Shown here: positions 7,472 through 17,062 of the stretch, piece after piece | Layout of the letters: each line of letters opens with the position of its first letter | Position numbering within the stretch: position 1 is the stretch's first letter | NCBI RefSeq assembly: GCF_035984415.1 | Contig: NZ_CP130720.1 | Span: forward strand, 5,704,001-5,768,000 | Source of the DNA: Streptomyces sp. NBC_01296 | GTDB taxonomy: Bacteria > Actinomycetota > Actinomycetes > Streptomycetales > Streptomycetaceae | Length of the DNA: 64,000 nucleotides | Reading direction: 5' to 3' | Position numbers and translations under genes: made by a program | Notes under the pieces: model-generated | What the model was told of the DNA's origin: nothing | The model's database searches: none | What the model saw: the letters and a program-made list of their open reading frames with translations, nothing else

Positions 7472-8917
7472 ATGACCACCTTCGTGGACCGCGTCGAGCT
7501 GCATGTCGCCGCGGGTAACGGGGGCCACGGCTGCGCCTCCGTTCACCGGGAGAAGTTCAAGCCGCTGGGCGGCCCCGACGGCGGAAACGGCGGCCGTGGC
7601 GGCGACGTCATCCTGGTGGTGGAGCAAGCGATCACCACCCTGCTGGACTACCACCACAGCCCCCACCGCAAGGCCACCAACGGCCAGCCCGGCGCCGGCG
7701 ACAACCGCTCCGGCAAGGACGGTCAGGACCTGATCCTGCCCGTGCCGGACGGCACCGTCGTCCTCGACAAGGAGGGCAACGTCCTCGCCGACCTCGTCGG
7801 CCAGGGCACCACCTACGTCGCCGGCGAGGGCGGCCGCGGCGGCCTCGGCAACGCCGCGCTCTCCTCGGCCCGCCGCAAGGCCCCCGGCTTCGCGCTCCTC
7901 GGCGTCCCCGGCACCACCGGCGACATCGTCCTGGAGCTCAAGACCGTCGCCGACGTGGCGCTGGTCGGCTTCCCGAGCGCCGGCAAGTCCTCGCTGATCT
8001 CGGTGCTGTCCTCGGCCAAGCCGAAGATCGCGGACTACCCCTTCACCACCCTCGTCCCGAACCTGGGCGTCGTCACCGCCGGCTCGACCGTCTACACGAT
8101 CGCCGACGTCCCGGGCCTGATCCCCGGCGCCAGCCAGGGCCGTGGCCTCGGCCTGGAGTTCCTGCGCCACGTCGAGCGCTGCTCGGTGCTGGTGCACGTC
8201 CTGGACACCGCCACGCTGGAGTCCGACCGCGACCCGATCGCCGACCTCGACCTCATCGAGGAGGAGCTCAGGCTCTACGGCGGCGGCCTGGAGAAGCGTC
8301 CGCGCCTCGTCGTCCTCAACAAGGTCGACATCCCGGACGGCCAGGTGCTCGCCGACATGGTCCGCCCGGACCTGGAGGCCCGCGGCTACAAGGTCTTCGA
8401 GGTCTCCGCGGTCGCCCGTACCGGTCTGAAGGAGCTCTCCTACTTCCTCGCCGAGGGCATCGCCAAGGCCCGCGCCCGCAAGCCGAAGGAGGAGGCGACC
8501 CGTATCGTCATCCGCCCGAAGGCCGTCGACGACTCCGGCTTCACCGTCACCTACGACGAGGTCGAGGACGTCTACCTCGTGCGCGGCGAGAAGCCCGAGC
8601 GCTGGGTCCGCCAGACCGACTTCAACAACGACGAGGCCGTCGGCTACCTCGCGGACCGTCTCAACCGCCTCGGTGTCGAGGAGGCGCTCAAGAAGGCCGG
8701 CGCCCGCGCCGGCGACGGCGTGGCCATCGGCTCCGACGAGAACTCCGTCGTCTTCGACTGGGAGCCGACCATGATGGCCGGCGCCGAGATGCTGGGCCGC
8801 CGCGGCGAGGACCACCGCCTGGAGGCTCCGCGTCCGGCCACCACCCGCCGCAAGGACAAGGAAGCCAAGCGCGGGGACTCGGCGCAGCAGGAGTACGACG
8901 AATTCCGGCCCTTCTGA
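7472..8917 (+). CDS. obgE: GTPase Obg/CgtA
   Basis: A 481-residue GTPase acting in 50S ribosome assembly, which in Streptomyces also links GTP level to differentiation. Residues 1-158 form the glycine-rich Obg fold (GNGGHGCASVHREKF, GGPDGGNGGRGGD). The G domain starts near 160, with P-loop GFPSAGKSSL at about 165, switch G3 DVPGLI, NKVD and a SA motif. A C-terminal OCT domain follows at about 345-425, then a charged tail. ATG 7472 has a strong site (TGGAGGAACAACC). It follows L21/L27, as in most bacteria, but the intervening hairpin suggests partly separate expression. Confidence 0.97.
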   Translation: MTTFVDRVELHVAAGNGGHGCASVHREKFKPLGGPDGGNGGRGGDVILVVEQAITTLLDYHHSPHRKATNGQPGAGDNRSGKDGQDLILPVPDGTVVLDKEGNVLADLVGQGTTYVAGEGGRGGLGNAALSSARRKAPGFALLGVPGTTGDIVLELKTVADVALVGFPSAGKSSLISVLSSAKPKIADYPFTTLVPNLGVVTAGSTVYTIADVPGLIPGASQGRGLGLEFLRHVERCSVLVHVLDTATLESDRDPIADLDLIEEELRLYGGGLEKRPRLVVLNKVDIPDGQVLADMVRPDLEARGYKVFEVSAVARTGLKELSYFLAEGIAKARARKPKEEATRIVIRPKAVDDSGFTVTYDEVEDVYLVRGEKPERWVRQTDFNNDEAVGYLADRLNRLGVEEALKKAGARAGDGVAIGSDENSVVFDWEPTMMAGAEMLGRRGEDHRLEAPRPATTRRKDKEAKRGDSAQQEYDEFRPF

Positions 8918-8981
8918 TCTGCTGCTTTGCCGTTTTCGTACCCCGGAGGGCGGAGTTGAAGTGATGTTTACCCCGGTCGCC

Positions 8982-8987
8982 TAGGAT
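8982..8987 (+). promoter_or_regulatory. -10 box for a leaderless glycosyltransferase mRNA
   Basis: TAGGAT ends seven bases before the GTG at 8995, and no ribosome-binding site lies between. Transcription would therefore begin at or next to the start codon. No convincing -35 is present at 17-19 bases. Confidence 0.5.
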
Positions 8988-8994
8988 CCAGTGG

Positions 8995-10614
8995 GTGAGC
9001 AGCACCAACACTCCCAGCGTTTCCGTCGTGGTGATCGCGTACAACGACGCCGTGCTCGTGGGCGAGGCCGTGGCCTCGGCTCTCGCCCAGGGCCCGGTCG
9101 TCGCCGAGGTGATCGCCGTGAACGACGCCTCGTCCGACGGCACCGCACGGGCGCTGGACGAGCTGGCCGCCGTCCATCCCCGCCTCAAGGTCGTGCACCG
9201 CACGGAGAACAGCGGCGGATGCGGTACCCCGCGCAACGACGGGATCGCGCGTGCGACCTCGCCGTACGTCCTCTTCCTCGACAGCGACGACGTCCTGCCC
9301 CCGGGGGCGGCCGACGCCCTCGTGCGCGCCGCCGAGGAGCACCGCGCGCCGGTGACCGTCGGCGCGTGCGTACGCCGTGAGCTGCCGCAGTACCACGACG
9401 TGCCCTGGATGCCCGGGCTGTACACCGCGGGCGATGTGATCGAGCGGCCCGCGGAGCGGCCCGAGCTCGTCCGCGACACCCTCTGCGTCAACAAGCTGTA
9501 CGACCGGTCCTTCCTGGAAAAGCACGCGATCCGCTTTCCCGACGGCCGCTTCGTCTACGAGGACTTCGTCTTCACCGCGCGCGTGCTGGCCGCCGCGCCC
9601 CGCATCGCCGTCATCGGCGACCTCGTCTACGTCTGGCACGTGCGCCGCAGTGCCGCCCAGGTGTCGATCTCCCTGGACCGCAAGGACGTCGGCAACTGGC
9701 GCTCGCGGATCGAGGCCCACCGCACGGCCTGCCGGATCATCACCGACTCCTCCCCGCAGCTGGGCCTCGCCTGCCAGGTGAAGTTCCTGGAGTACGACCT
9801 GCGCATGTACCTGCGCGAGCTCGGCAAGGACCCCGAGTACCAGGCCGCCTGGTGGACGCTGACCCGCGACTACCTCGCCGGGTTCGACGAGGCCGCGATC
9901 GAGGCCGCCGGGGCGCACGCCCGCTGGATCGTCCGGCTGCTGCGGGCGACCCCGGCCCCGCCCGCCGACGTCGAGCGGCTCACCCGCTTCGCCGCCGAGC
10001 CGCCGCGGCTGCTGCCCCCGTACGCGACCGGCCCGGGCGGGCTGCCCGTGTGGAGCGAGGAGCTCCCGGTGGTCCTGGACGGGCTGGCCGCACTGGCGGT
10101 CGCCGACCTGCCCGTCAGCATCGACGCCGAACCGGTCGGCGCCGGCCGGCTCCGGATCCGGGTGCGCGACCTGTACGGGCGCCTCGCCGAGGCCGGACCC
10201 CGCACCGCCCGGCTGCGCTTCGTACCCCGCTCGGGCGGGGAACCCGTCCTCGACCGGCCGGTGGAGCTGCGCCCCGCCGCCGACAGTGACGGCTGGACCG
10301 CCGCGCTGCCGTTCCGGCTCACCGGCGTGGCCGCCGCCGGGCGCCGCCAGGGCCGCCGCGGCATGCAGGCCTGGGGGGTCCAGGTGGGCGTGGAGTTCGC
10401 CGACGGGAGCTCCCTGGTCACCTCCCCGCGCCCCCTCGACGACCTCCTGCACCGCCGGGCGCTGCCCAGCAGCAGGTACGGTGTTCTGCTGGCGCAGCCG
10501 TTCCGCACGGGCGGAGGGTCGCTGGCCTTGCGGCTCGCGCCGGGTGCCGCGGGCGCGCTGAGCCTCGTACGCAACCGTCTCCACCGGGCCCGGGCAGGCC
10601 GCGGATCGGAGTGA
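8995..10614 (+). CDS. Family 2 glycosyltransferase, cell-wall polymer type
   Basis: A 539-residue protein with an N-terminal GT-A domain (SVSVVVIAYNDA near residue 10, DASSDGT, then NSGGCGTPRNDGIARAT and the metal-binding DSDD in YVLFLDSDDVL near residue 95). It carries the extended region seen in teichoic-acid-type GT2 enzymes (VNKLYDRSFL, YEDFVFTARVLAA). Residues 350-500 are beta-rich and variable. It closely resembles the N-terminal half of the minus-strand fusion protein at 12984-15872, so the two probably work on the same polymer. The predicted mRNA is leaderless at GTG 8995. The sugar donor cannot be read from the sequence. Confidence 0.88.
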   Translation: MSSTNTPSVSVVVIAYNDAVLVGEAVASALAQGPVVAEVIAVNDASSDGTARALDELAAVHPRLKVVHRTENSGGCGTPRNDGIARATSPYVLFLDSDDVLPPGAADALVRAAEEHRAPVTVGACVRRELPQYHDVPWMPGLYTAGDVIERPAERPELVRDTLCVNKLYDRSFLEKHAIRFPDGRFVYEDFVFTARVLAAAPRIAVIGDLVYVWHVRRSAAQVSISLDRKDVGNWRSRIEAHRTACRIITDSSPQLGLACQVKFLEYDLRMYLRELGKDPEYQAAWWTLTRDYLAGFDEAAIEAAGAHARWIVRLLRATPAPPADVERLTRFAAEPPRLLPPYATGPGGLPVWSEELPVVLDGLAALAVADLPVSIDAEPVGAGRLRIRVRDLYGRLAEAGPRTARLRFVPRSGGEPVLDRPVELRPAADSDGWTAALPFRLTGVAAAGRRQGRRGMQAWGVQVGVEFADGSSLVTSPRPLDDLLHRRALPSSRYGVLLAQPFRTGGGSLALRLAPGAAGALSLVRNRLHRARAGRGSE

Positions 10615-10693
10615 AGACAGGCGGCGATCGCAAGGTCGCCCGAGATTTCGGACAGGACCCCGGACCCGGTCCGGGGACCTCAGGGAGATACGC

Positions 10694-11695
10694 ATGACTT
10701 TTCTGATCACTGGTGGCGCCGGCTACATCGGCTCCCACGTCGTCCGCGCGATGCTCGCCGCAGGTGAGAAGGTCGTCGTCTTCGACGACCTCTCCACGGG
10801 CAACGAGGACCGCGTCCCGGAGGGCGTCCCGCTGGTGATCGGCTCGGTCCTGGACCGGCTGAACCTGGACGAGACCATCCGGCGCTACAAGATCACCGGT
10901 GTGGTGCACCTGGCGGGCAAGAAGCAGGTCGGCGAGTCCGTCGAGAAGCCGCTGTTCTACTACCACGAGAACGTGGAGGGCCTGCAGGTCCTGCTGGGCG
11001 CGGTGGCCGAGGCCGGCGTCCGCAACTTCCTGTTCTCCTCCTCCGCCTCCGTGTACGGCATGCCCGACGTGGAGCTCGTCACCGAGGAGACCCCGTGCGC
11101 GCCGCTGAGCCCGTACGGCGAGACGAAGCTGGCCGGCGAGTGGCTGGTCCGCGCCGCCGGCAAGGCGCACGGCATCTCCACCGCCTGCCTGCGCTACTTC
11201 AACGTGGCGGGCGCGGCCGCCCCCGAGCTCGCGGACACCGGGGTCTACAACCTGGTCCCGATGGTCTTCGAGCGCTTCGACAAGGGTGAGGGCGCCCGTA
11301 TCTTCGGCGACGACTACGCGACGCCGGACGGCACCTGCATCCGCGACTACATCCACGTCGAGGACCTCGCCGAGGCCCACGTGGTGGCGGCCCGCAAGCT
11401 CGTCGAGTGGGGCGCGACCGGGGACTACAAGGACCTCACCGTCAACATCGGCCGCGGCGAGGGCGTCTCCGTACGGGAGATGGCGGAGCTGCTGAACGAG
11501 GGCACCGGGCACACCCACGAGCCCGTCGTCGTCCCGCGGCGCCCCGGCGACCCGGCGAAGGTCGTGGCCTCGGCCGACAAGATCGCCGCGGAGCTGGGCT
11601 GGAAGGCCAAGCACGACGTCCGCGAGATGATCACCTCGGCCTGGGCGGGCTGGGAGGCCAACCGCAAGGGCGAACTGCCGCACGTCGAGCGCTGA
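10694..11695 (+). CDS. galE: UDP-glucose 4-epimerase
   Basis: A 333-residue short-chain dehydrogenase-type epimerase interconverting UDP-glucose and UDP-galactose. The N-terminal NAD-binding motif GGAGYIGSH starts at residue 7. The Ser/Tyr/Lys triad is visible in SSSASVYG and SPYGETK (YxxxK). RYFNVAGA and DGTCIRDYIHVEDLAEAH are GalE signatures. ATG follows GGGAGATACGC. It lies 79 bases after the glycosyltransferase, on the same strand. Its position among wall-polymer genes suggests it supplies UDP-galactose for a galactose-containing wall polymer rather than serving galactose catabolism, since no galT or galK is adjacent. Confidence 0.93.
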   Translation: MTFLITGGAGYIGSHVVRAMLAAGEKVVVFDDLSTGNEDRVPEGVPLVIGSVLDRLNLDETIRRYKITGVVHLAGKKQVGESVEKPLFYYHENVEGLQVLLGAVAEAGVRNFLFSSSASVYGMPDVELVTEETPCAPLSPYGETKLAGEWLVRAAGKAHGISTACLRYFNVAGAAAPELADTGVYNLVPMVFERFDKGEGARIFGDDYATPDGTCIRDYIHVEDLAEAHVVAARKLVEWGATGDYKDLTVNIGRGEGVSVREMAELLNEGTGHTHEPVVVPRRPGDPAKVVASADKIAAELGWKAKHDVREMITSAWAGWEANRKGELPHVER

Positions 11696-11720
11696 GCCCC
11701 AGCGCCGCAGCGAACAGTAC

Positions 11721-11761
11721 GAAGCCGCCCGCCCCGGATGCGTTCCGGGGCGGGCGGCTTC
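11721..11761. terminator. Bidirectional terminator between convergent galE and glycosyltransferase
   Basis: A perfect 18-bp stem (GAAGCCGCCCGCCCCGGA with its complement ending at 11761) and a five-base loop lie midway between the two convergent stop codons. A symmetric stem like this would work on both strands. Confidence 0.85.
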
Positions 11762-11793
11762 TTGCTGCGTACGCGGGCTCAGCGCTCCAAGGC

Positions 11794-12987
11794 TCAGCGT
11801 TCCAAAAACGTGAAGAGCTCTTCCCAGCGGTCGGTGATCTCGGCGCTGGAGTAGCGCTGCACGCTGCGGAAGGCGTTGTCGCCGAGCCGGTCGCGCAGCT
11901 CGCGGTCCGACATCAGCACGTCGAGGTGCCCGGCCAGCTCCATCGTGTTGCCCAGCCGGGCCAGCAGCCCGTCCTCGCCGTGCTCGACGATCTCCCGTAC
12001 GCCCGGCGCGCAGTCGAAGGCGGCCACCGGCAGGCCCGCCGCCATCGCCTCGAGCAGGGTGATCGGGAAGCCCTCGGCCCGTGAGGCCTGTGCGAAGACC
12101 GAGGCCCCGCGCAGCGCGCCCAGCACGTCGTCGGTGCTGCCCCTCCACTCCACGGAGGCGTCCAGCCCCAGTGCGGCCGCGTGCGCCCGCAGCGCCGGCT
12201 CCTCCACGCCCGCCCCGTAGATCCGCAGGACCCAGTCGGGGTGCTGCGGGGAGGCTTCCGCCCACGCGTCGAGCAGCAGGTCCATGCCCTTTTCGAAGGC
12301 GAGGCGGCCGACGCTGGTGACGACCTTCTCCGTGCGCGGGGCGGGGGAGTCCGGCATGAACGGCAGCGGGTTCGGCATGCTGCCCACGTTCTCCATGCCG
12401 GCCCGGATCCACAGGTCCGCGTCCTCGGGGGTCAGCACCAGCAGCCGGTCGACCTCGGGGTAGTACCGGCGGACCCGCTCGCCGCGGGTGGACTTCTGGC
12501 TGGCCTCGAACGACTCGTGGCTCATGCCGATGACGCCGAGCCCCTTGGTGTCGGCGAGCGCCACCCACTCCATCGCCCAGACCTGAGTGACGATCACGAC
12601 GGCCCCGGGGCGGGCCGCACGGAACAGCTCGTTCAGCGTCTCCGCCTTGGCCCGCATCTTCGCCCGCCGGGCCGCCTGGCGGCGCCGCTCGGGGGCGTTC
12701 AGCCGGCCCTTGATCCCGCGCAGGCGGCGGGCCTTCGGCGGGTGGGCGTCGTACAGGGTGGTCATCGCGTACGGCAGGTCCTGCGGCAGCTTCTGCCGGA
12801 TCTCCTCGGCGACCGGGGCGATGCCGACGATGTGCACGCGGTGCCCGCGGTCGGTGAACAGCCGGGCCATCTGGTGCGACCAGGTCGTCACGCCGCCGAG
12901 CTCGTCGACGCTGTTGGAGACGATGAAGACGTCACGGCCGCCAGGCTGTTCGTCGCGCGCGCCGGACTCGGCGGTCTGCTGGCTCAC
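11794..12987 (-). CDS. Family 4-like glycosyltransferase
   Basis: A 397-residue GT-B enzyme. The N-terminal half has VFIVSNSVDELGGVTTWSHQMARLF, the acceptor-side motif of GT4 enzymes. The C-terminal half has VGRLAFEKGMDLLLDAWA, the donor-binding SRAEGFPITLLEAMAAGLPVAAFDC (the EX7E region) and GVREIVEHGEDGLL. The start GTG at 12987 overlaps the TGA of the upstream gene (12984-12986) by four bases as GTGA, so translation of the pair is probably coupled. Its role is probably adding a sugar to a wall polymer. Donor and linkage are unknown. Confidence 0.88.
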   Translation of the reverse strand: MSQQTAESGARDEQPGGRDVFIVSNSVDELGGVTTWSHQMARLFTDRGHRVHIVGIAPVAEEIRQKLPQDLPYAMTTLYDAHPPKARRLRGIKGRLNAPERRRQAARRAKMRAKAETLNELFRAARPGAVVIVTQVWAMEWVALADTKGLGVIGMSHESFEASQKSTRGERVRRYYPEVDRLLVLTPEDADLWIRAGMENVGSMPNPLPFMPDSPAPRTEKVVTSVGRLAFEKGMDLLLDAWAEASPQHPDWVLRIYGAGVEEPALRAHAAALGLDASVEWRGSTDDVLGALRGASVFAQASRAEGFPITLLEAMAAGLPVAAFDCAPGVREIVEHGEDGLLARLGNTMELAGHLDVLMSDRELRDRLGDNAFRSVQRYSSAEITDRWEELFTFLER

Positions 12988-15872
12988 TTGCCGCTCCTGG
13001 TGAAGAACTTCTCGACGATCTGGCGGGCCGCGTCCCCGCGGTCGTACTCGCCGAACTCGGTGAGGAAGCGCTGCCGCGCCTCCGCGTACTTGGCGTCCGC
13101 CTCGTCGAAGGCGGCGAGCGCCTGGAGGAGTTCGTCGGCCGTGGCCACCACCGGGCCGGGGGCCTTCTCCTTCAGGTCGAAGTACGTGCCGCGGATGTCG
13201 GTCGCGTACTTCTCGTAGTCGTACGCGAAGAACAGCATCGGCCGGTCCAGCACCGAGTAGTCGAACATCACGGACGAGTAGTCGGTGATCAGACCGTCGG
13301 CGAGGGCCAGCAGCGGGGTGATGTCGTGGTGCCGGGACACGTCGACGACCCGGCCCTCGACCGACGGCGGCAGCGAGACGCTGTTGAGGTAGTGCGTGCG
13401 CACCAGCAGCGTGAAGCGGTCGCCGAGCCGCTCCGCGAACTCCTCCACGTCGAAGGGGAACTCGAAGCCCTCCACCGCGCCGTCCGCGCTCGCCCGGAAG
13501 GTCGGCGCGTACAGGAGCACCTTCTTCTCCGGGTCGATGCCCAGCTCGGCCGCGAGCGGCCCGCGCACGCGCTCCCCGCTCTGCGTCTCGGCGCGGTGCG
13601 CCTCGACCAGGGCGTCGTTGCGCGGGTAGCCGGTGCGCAGCAGCACCTCGTCGCGCAGCCGGAAGCCCTTGGCGAGGGTGCGGGCGTCGTGCTCGGAGCG
13701 GATCAGGAAGTGGTCGAAGCGGTTGACGGCCGCCTGGAACTTGTCCTGGCCGGCCTTGCCCTGCGCCTTGGTGCGGGGCTCGTGGAAGCCCATGCGCTTG
13801 AGCGCGGAGCCGTGCCAGGTCTGGATGTACGTGGTTCCCTCGCGCTTGGTCAGGGCCAGGGGGAAGCCCTGGTTGTCGACCCAGAACTCGGCCTGCGCCA
13901 GCGCGCGCAGGTAGGGCCAGCTCCAGCGGCGCACCAGGGTGGCTTCCTTGGGGAAGCCGGTCGGCTTGCCGCCCGCGTACGACCAGATCGCCTCGAACGG
14001 GACGCCCTGGCGGACCATCTCCTCGTAGATCGCCTTCGGGCTGTCGCTGTACTGCTTGCCCATGTGGCTCTCGAAGACGACCGTGCCCTTCTTGATCGGC
14101 AGCTTCGAGAAGACCTCGTGGTAGACCTTCACCTTCTGCTCGCCCGAGCCGAGGTTGCGGCGGGCCCGCAGGGCCTTGCGCAGGCCCCGCTTGACCACGC
14201 CGGCGGCCTTGCCGTGCATCGCGCTGCTGATGAGCGTCTGGGTGCGGACGGCGGCGGCGCCCTCGGCCGTCAGGACGTAGGAGAGGTTCCCCTTCTTGGT
14301 CACCTCCGGCTCGAAGCGGTCCGAGACCAGCCGGGTCAGCCGCGGGCGCACGCGCAGGCGGGCCGCCGACTCCAGGTCGACCGCGCCGACGGAGACGCGG
14401 GTGGTCAGGCGCTCGCCGCCGGCGGTCAGCTTCAGGCGGACGTCCCAGACGGCGTCGATGATGCCGAGGGGGCGGACGGTGCCGGCGATGTCGGCCGTGG
14501 CGGTCCACTCGATCGTGTCACCGGCATGGCGCACGGTTGCCACCGGGAAGCTGAAGGAGCGCACGCCGATCTGCCGGCGGGCCCGGAACTCCAGCGTGGC
14601 GCCCAGTTCCGCTTCCGGGCTGATCCGGCCCAGCGGGTTCACCACGGAGCCCGAGAGCGTGACGGTGCCGCGCCCGTCGTCCTCGTACGAGGTGAGCCGG
14701 TTGCCCAGCGCGAGGGAGGTGAGCGGGGTGGTGTGGAAGCCCTGCTCGGTGACGTCCAGTATCCGGCGGGCCTCGGCGGCCTCGGCGCCGTCGGGGTCGT
14801 CGATGTGCTGCGCGCACCAGTAGATGCGCCCGTCGCGCTCAGCGAGCGGCGAGGACAGCCGGCCCTTGTTGGTCATGGCGTCGGCGGCCGGGAGCAGGTT
14901 GTCCCAGTCCTCCTTGCCCAGCAGGTAGGCGCAGATCGCCTGGAGGTACGTGACGTGCTCGTACGCGGCCGGGTCGATGCCGGCCAGGTAGCCGTTGGCG
15001 AGGCGGGCGAACTCCTGGCGGTACGCATCGCCCAGCAGGGGCAGGTCGCGCAGGTGCAGCACCAGGTCGTGCTTGAGGAACTTGGCGTCCTTCGCGGACT
15101 TGATGTCCGTGTAGCCCTTGGCGGCGAGCAGCTCGTCGACGCGGCGGTGGATCTCCATCCGGTGGACGAAGTTCGCGATCTCGTGGCGCCGGTTGCTGAT
15201 CGACTTCGCCGCGGCCTTCTCGACCACGTTCCAGTAGTAGACGTGGTTCGGGATCAGCGTGATGCGGCGGGCGGCGACATAGGCCTGCGCCGAGAACAGC
15301 AGGTCCTCGTAGTGGATGCCGACCGGGAACTCCAGGCCCTGCTCCAGCAGGAACGCGCGCCGGTAGCACTTGTTCGTGGAGAGGGTGTCGTAGACCAGCA
15401 GGTCGGGGTCCTCGGTGATCGACTCCAGCGTGCGGGTGCGGGAGTAGATCCACGGGTACCACTCGGTGGTCTTGCCCCACCGGTTGTCCAGGTGCACGCG
15501 CACGCACATGCCGGAGACCAGGTCTGAGCCGGTCCGCTCGGCCGCGGCCAGCATGTTCCGGCAGGCGTTTCGTTCCAGCACGTCGTCGCTGTCCAGGAAC
15601 ATGACGTACGTGCCGGTGGCCTGCTGGATGCCGTGGTTGCGCGGGGCGCCGCAGCCGCCGCTGTTCTCGGGCAGCCGGAAGGCGCGCACTCTGCCCGGGT
15701 GCGCAACTTCGAGCTCCTGGGCGATCGCGTACGACCGGTCCTTGCTGCAGTCGTCGACGATCACGACTTCGACCCCGTGCAGGGTCTGGTCCAAAACCGA
15801 CTGGACTGCTGTCGGCAGACGCTCTGCGTCGTTGTAGACGATGACGACCACGGAGACGTCAGGCACGTGCAC
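12984..15872 (-). CDS. Bifunctional GT2 / CDP-glycerol glycerophosphotransferase-like wall-polymer synthase
   Basis: A 962-residue fusion. Residues 5-330 form a GT2 domain (VSVVVIVYNDAERL, NSGGCGAPRNHG, MFLDSDDVL, VYYWNV). Residues about 400-540 are a beta-rich linker. Residues about 590-955 match the CDP-glycerol glycerophosphotransferase (TagB/TagF-type, Glyphos_transf) family, with QTWHGSALKRMGF, RTGYPRNDAL, LLYAPTFR, DVSRHHDITPLLALADGLITDYSSVMFDY and RPMLFFAYD. It probably builds a phosphate-linked glycopolymer (teichoic acid or poly-diglycosylphosphate). Start GTG 15872 has GAAGGG six bases upstream; GTG 15866 is an alternative. It is divergent from the GT2 gene at 16031 and coupled to the glycosyltransferase downstream. 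Confidence 0.88.
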   Translation of the reverse strand: MHVPDVSVVVIVYNDAERLPTAVQSVLDQTLHGVEVVIVDDCSKDRSYAIAQELEVAHPGRVRAFRLPENSGGCGAPRNHGIQQATGTYVMFLDSDDVLERNACRNMLAAAERTGSDLVSGMCVRVHLDNRWGKTTEWYPWIYSRTRTLESITEDPDLLVYDTLSTNKCYRRAFLLEQGLEFPVGIHYEDLLFSAQAYVAARRITLIPNHVYYWNVVEKAAAKSISNRRHEIANFVHRMEIHRRVDELLAAKGYTDIKSAKDAKFLKHDLVLHLRDLPLLGDAYRQEFARLANGYLAGIDPAAYEHVTYLQAICAYLLGKEDWDNLLPAADAMTNKGRLSSPLAERDGRIYWCAQHIDDPDGAEAAEARRILDVTEQGFHTTPLTSLALGNRLTSYEDDGRGTVTLSGSVVNPLGRISPEAELGATLEFRARRQIGVRSFSFPVATVRHAGDTIEWTATADIAGTVRPLGIIDAVWDVRLKLTAGGERLTTRVSVGAVDLESAARLRVRPRLTRLVSDRFEPEVTKKGNLSYVLTAEGAAAVRTQTLISSAMHGKAAGVVKRGLRKALRARRNLGSGEQKVKVYHEVFSKLPIKKGTVVFESHMGKQYSDSPKAIYEEMVRQGVPFEAIWSYAGGKPTGFPKEATLVRRWSWPYLRALAQAEFWVDNQGFPLALTKREGTTYIQTWHGSALKRMGFHEPRTKAQGKAGQDKFQAAVNRFDHFLIRSEHDARTLAKGFRLRDEVLLRTGYPRNDALVEAHRAETQSGERVRGPLAAELGIDPEKKVLLYAPTFRASADGAVEGFEFPFDVEEFAERLGDRFTLLVRTHYLNSVSLPPSVEGRVVDVSRHHDITPLLALADGLITDYSSVMFDYSVLDRPMLFFAYDYEKYATDIRGTYFDLKEKAPGPVVATADELLQALAAFDEADAKYAEARQRFLTEFGEYDRGDAARQIVEKFFTRSGK

Positions 15873-16030
15873 CTCGATCCCTTCGTTCCATTCCGCTTAA
15901 CCCGTCAAAGCTACCGTGTGCCGCGCTCGGATCCGGCAGGCCGACCCTCGGCGTGCATACTTCTAAGGAAGAGGTGTGTGGCGGGTCCGGTCGCCGACAA
16001 TCACCCGTTCGGACCCAGCAGGAAGTGTTC

Positions 16031-17059
16031 ATGACGAAGCTGTCCGTAGTCGTCCCTTGCTACAACGAAGAAGCCGTGATCGACAGCTTCGACGTGGAGA
16101 TCCGCAGGGTCCTGGACTCCCTGCCCGTCGAGTACGAGGTCTGCTACGTCGACGACGGCAGCCGCGACGGGACCCTCGCCAAGCTCCGCAAGATCGCCGC
16201 CGAACACGGTGACCGTACCCGGTACGTCTCCTTCAGCCGCAACTTCGGCAAGGAGGCCGGCATGCTCGCCGGTCTGCGCGAGGCCACCGGCGACGCCGTC
16301 GTGATCATGGACGCCGATCTCCAGCACCCGCCGGAGCTGATCGCCACCATGCTCGACTACTACCGGCAGGGCCACGACCAGATCATCGCCCGCCGCACCC
16401 GCGAGGGCGACAAGAAGGTCCGTTCCGCGCTCAGCCGCCTCTACTACCGGGGCGTCAACCGCTGGGTCGACGTGGAGCTCACCGACGGCGTCGGCGACTT
16501 CCGCCTGCTGTCCCGGCCAGCCGTGGACGCGCTGCTGTCGCTGCCGGAGTACAACCGCTTCTCCAAGGGCCTCTTCTCCTGGATCGGCTTCGACACCGTC
16601 CACTTCGACTACCGCAACGCCCAGCGCGAGGCCGGCGAGACGAAGTGGAAGTTCGGCTCCCTGCTGAACTACGCCATGGACGGGCTGATCTCCTTCAACA
16701 ACCGGCCGCTGCGCATCGGCATCTGGGCGGGCGTGTCCCTGGTGGCGCTGACCGTCCTGTACGCCGTCTACGTCGCCGTCAGCGCGATGACCAACGGCAT
16801 CGACTCGCCCGGTTACGTCACCCTCGTCGCGATCATCACCGGCATCGGCGGCGTTCAGATGATCATGCTGGGTCTGATCGGCGAGTACATCGGCCGCATC
16901 TACTACGAGACCAAGCGCCGCCCGCACTTCCTGGTCAAGGAGGCGCACGGCGCGGACGCGCAGGCCCGGCCCGACACCACCCGGGTCCAGCCGGAACGCG
17001 AACGCGGCGGCCTGTCCGCCTCGCGCCTGACGGTCTCCGCCGAGCGCGAGGTGCGCTGA
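16031..17059 (+). CDS. Polyprenyl-phosphate glycosyltransferase (DPM1/GtrB-like)
   Basis: A 342-residue GT2 enzyme with two C-terminal membrane segments. The catalytic domain shows KLSVVVPCYNEEAVI, VDDGSRDGT, FSRNFGKEAGMLAGL, the DADLQHPPE metal site and GVGDFRLLSR. The helices lie near residues 235-260 and 265-295, followed by a cytosolic YETKRRPHFLV tail. Such enzymes load a sugar from a nucleotide donor onto undecaprenyl phosphate on the inner membrane face. ATG 16031 has AGGAAG seven bases upstream; the frame extends further but without coding character. The next gene, three bases on, is a GtrA-type protein, the usual partner that moves the lipid-linked sugar across the membrane. Confidence 0.92.
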   Translation: MTKLSVVVPCYNEEAVIDSFDVEIRRVLDSLPVEYEVCYVDDGSRDGTLAKLRKIAAEHGDRTRYVSFSRNFGKEAGMLAGLREATGDAVVIMDADLQHPPELIATMLDYYRQGHDQIIARRTREGDKKVRSALSRLYYRGVNRWVDVELTDGVGDFRLLSRPAVDALLSLPEYNRFSKGLFSWIGFDTVHFDYRNAQREAGETKWKFGSLLNYAMDGLISFNNRPLRIGIWAGVSLVALTVLYAVYVAVSAMTNGIDSPGYVTLVAIITGIGGVQMIMLGLIGEYIGRIYYETKRRPHFLVKEAHGADAQARPDTTRVQPERERGGLSASRLTVSAEREVR

Positions 17060-17062
17060 ACC

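Noticed and set aside
11794..14508. A single 904-codon minus-strand frame
   Set aside because: Only its last 397 codons, from GTG 12987, are a glycosyltransferase; the rest is an out-of-frame reading of the GT2/TagF fusion gene.
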